Source: Desulfoluna sp. (GTDB taxonomy: Bacteria; Desulfobacterota; Desulfobacteria; Desulfobacterales; Desulfolunaceae). From it: DNA of 64,000 nt. Below, in pieces: positions 60,881-64,000 of this stretch (positions are counted from its first letter, which is position 1; each line of letters starts with the position of its first letter). The translations under genes were made by a program, and so were the position numbers. The notes beneath the pieces are model-generated. The model was not told the origin of the DNA. It was given only the letters and a program-made list of their open reading frames with translations, and ran no database searches. Location: contig NZ_JAQYWB010000003.1 of the NCBI RefSeq assembly GCF_030145185.1, positions 62,001-126,000 of the forward strand, written 5' to 3'.

Positions 60881-60901
60881 CCCCCGGCAGGGCCGCCGGA
60901 G
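60881..60901 (+). repeat. 21-bp direct repeat, right of tetR
   Basis: Exact copy of 60125-60145, followed by ACTGTTTTTTATG. It could fold into a weak CCGGC/GCCGG terminator-like hairpin. Confidence 0.85.
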
Positions 60902-60947
60902 ACTGTTTTTTATGTTCGCCTCATTCAAACTTGGAAAAGGAGAGCAC

Positions 60948-62009
60948 ATGAAGGATACGGCACAAACCATTCGTGAAGGAGAGGGCCTGGACGAGGGCGC
61001 ACTGTATGACTGTCTGATGTCCAGCATTCCGGGGCTGTCGGGTCCCATGACCCTGACTCAGTTTCCAAGCGGGTTTTCCAACCTCACCTATCTTGTCCGG
61101 GTGGGGGAAAAAGAGATGGTGCTCCGCCGGCCTCCTTTCGGGGCCAGGATCAAGAGTGCCCATGACATGGGGCGTGAGTACCGCATCCTGAGTGCCTTAA
61201 GACCCCACTACCCTTACTGCCCCGAGCCCCTTTACTTTACGGAAGACCCAGAGGTGATGGGCTGCCCCTTTTACGTCATGGAGCGTATGGAGGGGATTAT
61301 CCTGAGAAAGGAGCTTCCCGAGGATCTCTCCTACACCCCGGCGCAGGCAAAAACCCTTTGCGAAACACTTTTAGATGTTCAGGTGGCCCTTCACAGCATT
61401 GATGTGGAAAAGGCGGGCCTTGGTTTTTTGGGGAAACCCGAAGGCTACGTCAAGCGGCAGGTGGAGGGGTGGAGCAAGCGCTACCGCAATGCCCGAACCG
61501 AGGATGCCCCCGATTTCGAGGCGGTGATGGGGTGGCTGGTGGAGAAGATGCCGGTGGACACGGCCCGGCCTACCCTCGTGCATAACGACTACAAATTTGA
61601 CAACATTGTCCTGGCCGAGGCCAATCCCATGGAGATCATCGGGGTGCTGGATTGGGAGATGGCCACCTATGGCGATCCCCTCATGGACCTGGGCAACTCT
61701 CTGGCCTACTGGGTGGAGAAGGGCGATCCGGAGGAGATGCAGATGATGCGCCTCATGCCCACCGATATGGAGGGGGCGCTGACTCGGGCGGAGCTGGTGG
61801 CACGCTACGGACGGCTGACGGGTCTCGATGTCTCAGGGTTTGATTACTATCTTTGCTTTGGTTTGTTTCGCCTGGCCGTCATCGCCCAGCAGATCTACCA
61901 GCGCTACCATCAAGGGCTGACACAGGACAAACGTTTTGCCATGTTGATTTTTGGCGTTCAGATCCTGGAGCGGGCGGCACTTTCTGTGATCGAGTCCTCG
62001 CACCTGTAA
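60948..62009 (+). CDS. APH-like phosphotransferase (ACAD10/11 and LvaA type)
   Basis: Aminoglycoside-phosphotransferase-fold kinase of 353 residues, probably acting on a hydroxyacyl-CoA. The catalytic loop is LVHNDYKFDNIV (HxD...N, about 208-219) and the metal-binding motif GVLDWEMATYGDPLMDLG (about 231-248). The N-terminal glycine loop region is FPSGFSNLTYLVRV. This exact style (LDWEMATxGDPLxDL) is shared with the N-terminal kinase domain of ACAD11 and with LvaA of the levulinate pathway, which phosphorylates 4-hydroxyacyl-CoA. AAGGAG 5 bases before ATG 60948 sets the start. Confidence 0.9.
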   Translation: MKDTAQTIREGEGLDEGALYDCLMSSIPGLSGPMTLTQFPSGFSNLTYLVRVGEKEMVLRRPPFGARIKSAHDMGREYRILSALRPHYPYCPEPLYFTEDPEVMGCPFYVMERMEGIILRKELPEDLSYTPAQAKTLCETLLDVQVALHSIDVEKAGLGFLGKPEGYVKRQVEGWSKRYRNARTEDAPDFEAVMGWLVEKMPVDTARPTLVHNDYKFDNIVLAEANPMEIIGVLDWEMATYGDPLMDLGNSLAYWVEKGDPEEMQMMRLMPTDMEGALTRAELVARYGRLTGLDVSGFDYYLCFGLFRLAVIAQQIYQRYHQGLTQDKRFAMLIFGVQILERAALSVIESSHL

Positions 62010-62127
62010 TAGAATTTTTTTTTAACAGAGTCGTTTTACATTCCAGTGACTGATCTCTACCGGTTGCCCCACGGGCGCTGGCCGTTTATGCATTAAATCA
62101 GGAATCAATGGATCATGGGAGGTAGGT

Positions 62128-62889
62128 ATGGCTGTATCTGTTTCGCTGAAGGGAAAAGTTGCGATTGTGACCGGCGCAAGTCGGGGGATTGGGGAGTCCA
62201 TCGCCCTGTTGTTGGCCGAGGCCGAGGCCGAAGTGGTGCTGGTGAGTCGGAAGATCGAGGGACTTGAAGAGGTCAAGGCAAAGATTGAAGCGGCCGGGGG
62301 CAAGGCCCATGCCGTGGCCTGCAACACGGGACATCTCGATCAGATCGAGCATCTGATGGGCGAGGTGAAGCGGCTCTGTGGGCGGTTGGATATTCTGGTG
62401 AATAACGCGGCAGCCAACCCTCATTTCGGCTTTATGATGGATGCCGAGGAGTGGGCCTGGGACAAAATTTTTGACGTGAACCTTAAAGGTCCTTTTTTTA
62501 TGATTCAGCATGGGTCGCGGCTGATGAAGGAAAATGGCGGGGGGTCCATCGTAAATGTTGCCTCAGTGAACGGCATCCGGCCCGCATTTTTTCAAGGGAT
62601 CTACTCGGTGAGCAAAGCGGGCATGATCGCCATGACCCTAGCCCTGGCCAAGGAGATGGCCGCCGATAAGATTCGTGTGAACTCCCTGCTGCCGGGACTC
62701 ACCGATACCAAATTTGCCTCAGCCATTACACAGGATGAGGGGATCATGAAGCAGGTGACTCAGCAGATCCCTGCAGGGCGTGTGGCTGAGCCTTCCGAGA
62801 TGGCCGGTGCCGTTCTTTATCTCGTCTCCGATGCGGCCTCCTATGTGACGGGCAGTGCCCTGGTTGTGGATGGAGGAATGCTCGCCTGA
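62128..62889 (+). CDS. Short-chain dehydrogenase/reductase of the dehydrogenase operon
   Basis: 253 residues with complete catalytic and cofactor motifs: TGASRGIGES (about 15-24), NNAAANP (about 91), VNVASVNG (about 142) and IYSVSKAGM (YxxxK, about 157-161). The VDGGMLA end is typical for the FabG/DHRS4 shape. GGAGGT lies 4 bases before ATG. It is the last gene of acd-tetR-aph-sdr, followed by a terminator. In the Lva pathway an SDR (LvaD) assists conversion to the 3-hydroxy form; the same role here is an inference from gene context only. Confidence 0.9.
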   Translation: MAVSVSLKGKVAIVTGASRGIGESIALLLAEAEAEVVLVSRKIEGLEEVKAKIEAAGGKAHAVACNTGHLDQIEHLMGEVKRLCGRLDILVNNAAANPHFGFMMDAEEWAWDKIFDVNLKGPFFMIQHGSRLMKENGGGSIVNVASVNGIRPAFFQGIYSVSKAGMIAMTLALAKEMAADKIRVNSLLPGLTDTKFASAITQDEGIMKQVTQQIPAGRVAEPSEMAGAVLYLVSDAASYVTGSALVVDGGMLA

Positions 62890-63350
62890 TATCGCGAAAT
62901 GAGGAAATACATTCTGCACGGGCATGCTCTCGAGAAAAAAACAGGAGCATGCCTTTTTTATTGCCTGAATAATAGAAAAATAGACACCTGTAAAAGTCAT
63001 GGACTTTTGTTGGATGAAGAGGAAGTTTGACTTTCTTCTGTGGTTTAAATGAGTTCATCCTTTGTAGTAATTGCAAATATATGGTAAGGATATCCAAGAT
63101 ATTCCTATAAATTTAGTGCCGTGCCCGGTGTTTTTCCGGGCGCGTAGCGTGCTCGCGGTTTGTGAAGGGTGGCCTTGCGGAACTTCTCGGGGCCTCAAGG
63201 GACAGCAATGGGTGAATTGTCTCTTGGGTTTCGTCTTTATTTTTTAGGACGTGGGGTCGTCTATTTTTTTTGTGTCCTGAAGTTTGTCGGGGGGGGGGCT
63301 GTTTTTTTTAGAGGCAAACTTTGCATTCATGTATTGGAGATAATCATATT
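62890..63350. other. Terminator-containing spacer before the NYN gene
   Basis: 460 bases with no gene supported. The SDR terminator is at the left; the rest is AT-rich with no clear promoter. Confidence 0.45.
62921..62959 (+). terminator. Terminator of the acd-tetR-aph-sdr operon
   Basis: A perfect 9-bp stem GGCATGCTC (62921-62929) / GAGCATGCC (62945-62953) followed by six T, 32 bases after the SDR stop. Confidence 0.92.
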
Positions 63351-64000
63351 ATGCTGAAAGCAGGTATTTTTCTGGATGTAGACAACCTCAGCTTTAACGG
63401 TGGCTGGGGGATGCGCTACAGTGTCATTCGAGATCTGGTCACCGCTCAGGACACCACGATTGTTCGCGCCAATGCTTACCTGGCGGCGGATTTTGACCGT
63501 GAAGAGTTTGATCACGAATACCGCATGCGAAGCGAAGAATATCGCAACGCGATGCGAAGAGCCGGGTTTCACTTGATATTAAAACCCGTCAAACGGTATT
63601 TCAATGATGACGGGGACACGGTGGTCAAAGCCAACGCGGATCTCGACCTGGCCGTGGATGCCCTGCTCCAGTCTGAGAACCTTGATTATGTGTTGATCGG
63701 TACCGGAGATGGCGATTTCCTGCGGCTTGTCCGGGCGCTTCAGAACCGGGGCAAACGGGTGGATTTGCTCTCCTTTGACAACACCAGCTCTGAATTGCGC
63801 AGGGAAGTGGACAACAGCTTCTCCGGGTTTCTCGTGCCGGGCTTGATGCCCAGCCGGTTTGACACCAAACAACGGGAACGCGGCGTGATTTACTCGGTGA
63901 AAGAGGGCCGTGAATATGGCTTCCTCAATATGCGAACCGGCTTGGGTGTCGGTGATGTGCAGAGCAATGTCTTCTGCCACGTGAATGATTTCGAGCCCAA
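63351..64000 (+). CDS. NYN-domain (LabA/DUF88-type) protein, cut by the window end
   Basis: The open frame from ATG 63351 reaches the window end (216 codons seen). The N-terminal part is a PIN-like NYN domain: GIFLDVDNLSFNG (about 5-17) and ANADLDLAVDALLQSENLDYVLIGTGDGDFLRLVRALQNRGKRVDLLSF (about 94-142), with the conserved Asp residues of the nuclease fold. The last visible part (RGVIYSVKEGREYGFLNMRTGLGVGDVQSNVFCHVNDFEP) resembles a cold-shock/OB RNA-binding domain. A nuclease or RNA-binding role is inferred. GGAGA lies 11 bases before the ATG. Confidence 0.88.
   Translation, partial: MLKAGIFLDVDNLSFNGGWGMRYSVIRDLVTAQDTTIVRANAYLAADFDREEFDHEYRMRSEEYRNAMRRAGFHLILKPVKRYFNDDGDTVVKANADLDLAVDALLQSENLDYVLIGTGDGDFLRLVRALQNRGKRVDLLSFDNTSSELRREVDNSFSGFLVPGLMPSRFDTKQRERGVIYSVKEGREYGFLNMRTGLGVGDVQSNVFCHVNDFEP

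Noticed and set aside
1-64000. CRISPR arrays, prophage, and tRNA or rRNA genes
   Set aside because: No regularly spaced short repeats, phage structural genes, or recognisable T-loop (GGTTCRA) clusters were found by eye. A tRNAscan or CRISPR search would be decisive.

Overview
The window comes from a sulfate-reducing bacterium of the Desulfobacterota, most likely near Desulfobacterales. That placement is an inference. It rests on a complete dissimilatory sulfate-reduction set (sat, aprBA, qmoABC), a membrane Rnf complex with a tetrahaem cytochrome c, and the gene content of the housekeeping clusters. Genus and species cannot be told from the sequence alone. No rRNA, tRNA or CRISPR array was recognised.

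Layout. (1) 1-10.6 kb: sat on the plus strand, a repeat-rich gap, then qmoABC and aprBA on the minus strand as two terminated units. Sat activates sulfate, AprBA reduces APS to sulfite, and QmoABC links AprBA to the quinone pool. (2) 11.5-17.6 kb: a mixed block with three CxxCxxCC (YkgJ-type) proteins, an SDR with an altered catalytic motif, a dGTPase-like HD protein, an HsdR-N-like protein and a deaminase. (3) 18.3-23.5 kb: infC-rpmI-rplT-pheS-pheT ending at a strong terminator, with infC apparently starting at AUA; then a MerR regulator and a candidate small RNA with its own promoter and terminator. (4) 24.4-36.4 kb: rimP-nusA-infB-rbfA-nrnA-truB and rpsO-pnp-M16 peptidase. (5) 36.5-40.1 kb: dut, an MBL hydrolase and a 2-kb decayed, repeated stretch leading into a tetR gene. 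(6) 40.1-45.4 kb: a signalling operon (hybrid histidine kinase plus two REC-HD-GYP proteins). (7) 45.7-49.2 kb: hotdog thioesterase, membrane zinc peptidase, copper P-type ATPase. (8) 49.3-56.8 kb: rseC, a tetrahaem cytochrome and rnfCDGEA on the minus strand, with rnfB alone on the plus strand under its own promoter. (9) 56.8-62.9 kb: etfBA divergent from an operon of an ACAD10/11-type acyl-CoA dehydrogenase, a TetR regulator, an aminoglycoside-phosphotransferase-like kinase and an SDR. The last block resembles the levulinate (Lva) and ACAD10/11 route for 4-hydroxyacyl-CoA. (10) A NYN-domain protein is cut by the window end.

The most unusual material is non-coding. Three MITE-like elements (1612-1978, 13270-13489, 38726-39081) share a 13-bp terminal inverted repeat beginning GTAAC and are flanked by 8-bp duplications; for one, an uninterrupted copy of its target lies 0.8 kb away. 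A separate 33-bp palindromic repeat, usually followed by a T-run, occurs at least eight times between genes. A shared AT-rich operator-like palindrome occurs upstream of a tetR gene and three more times in the decayed repeats beyond its 3' end.
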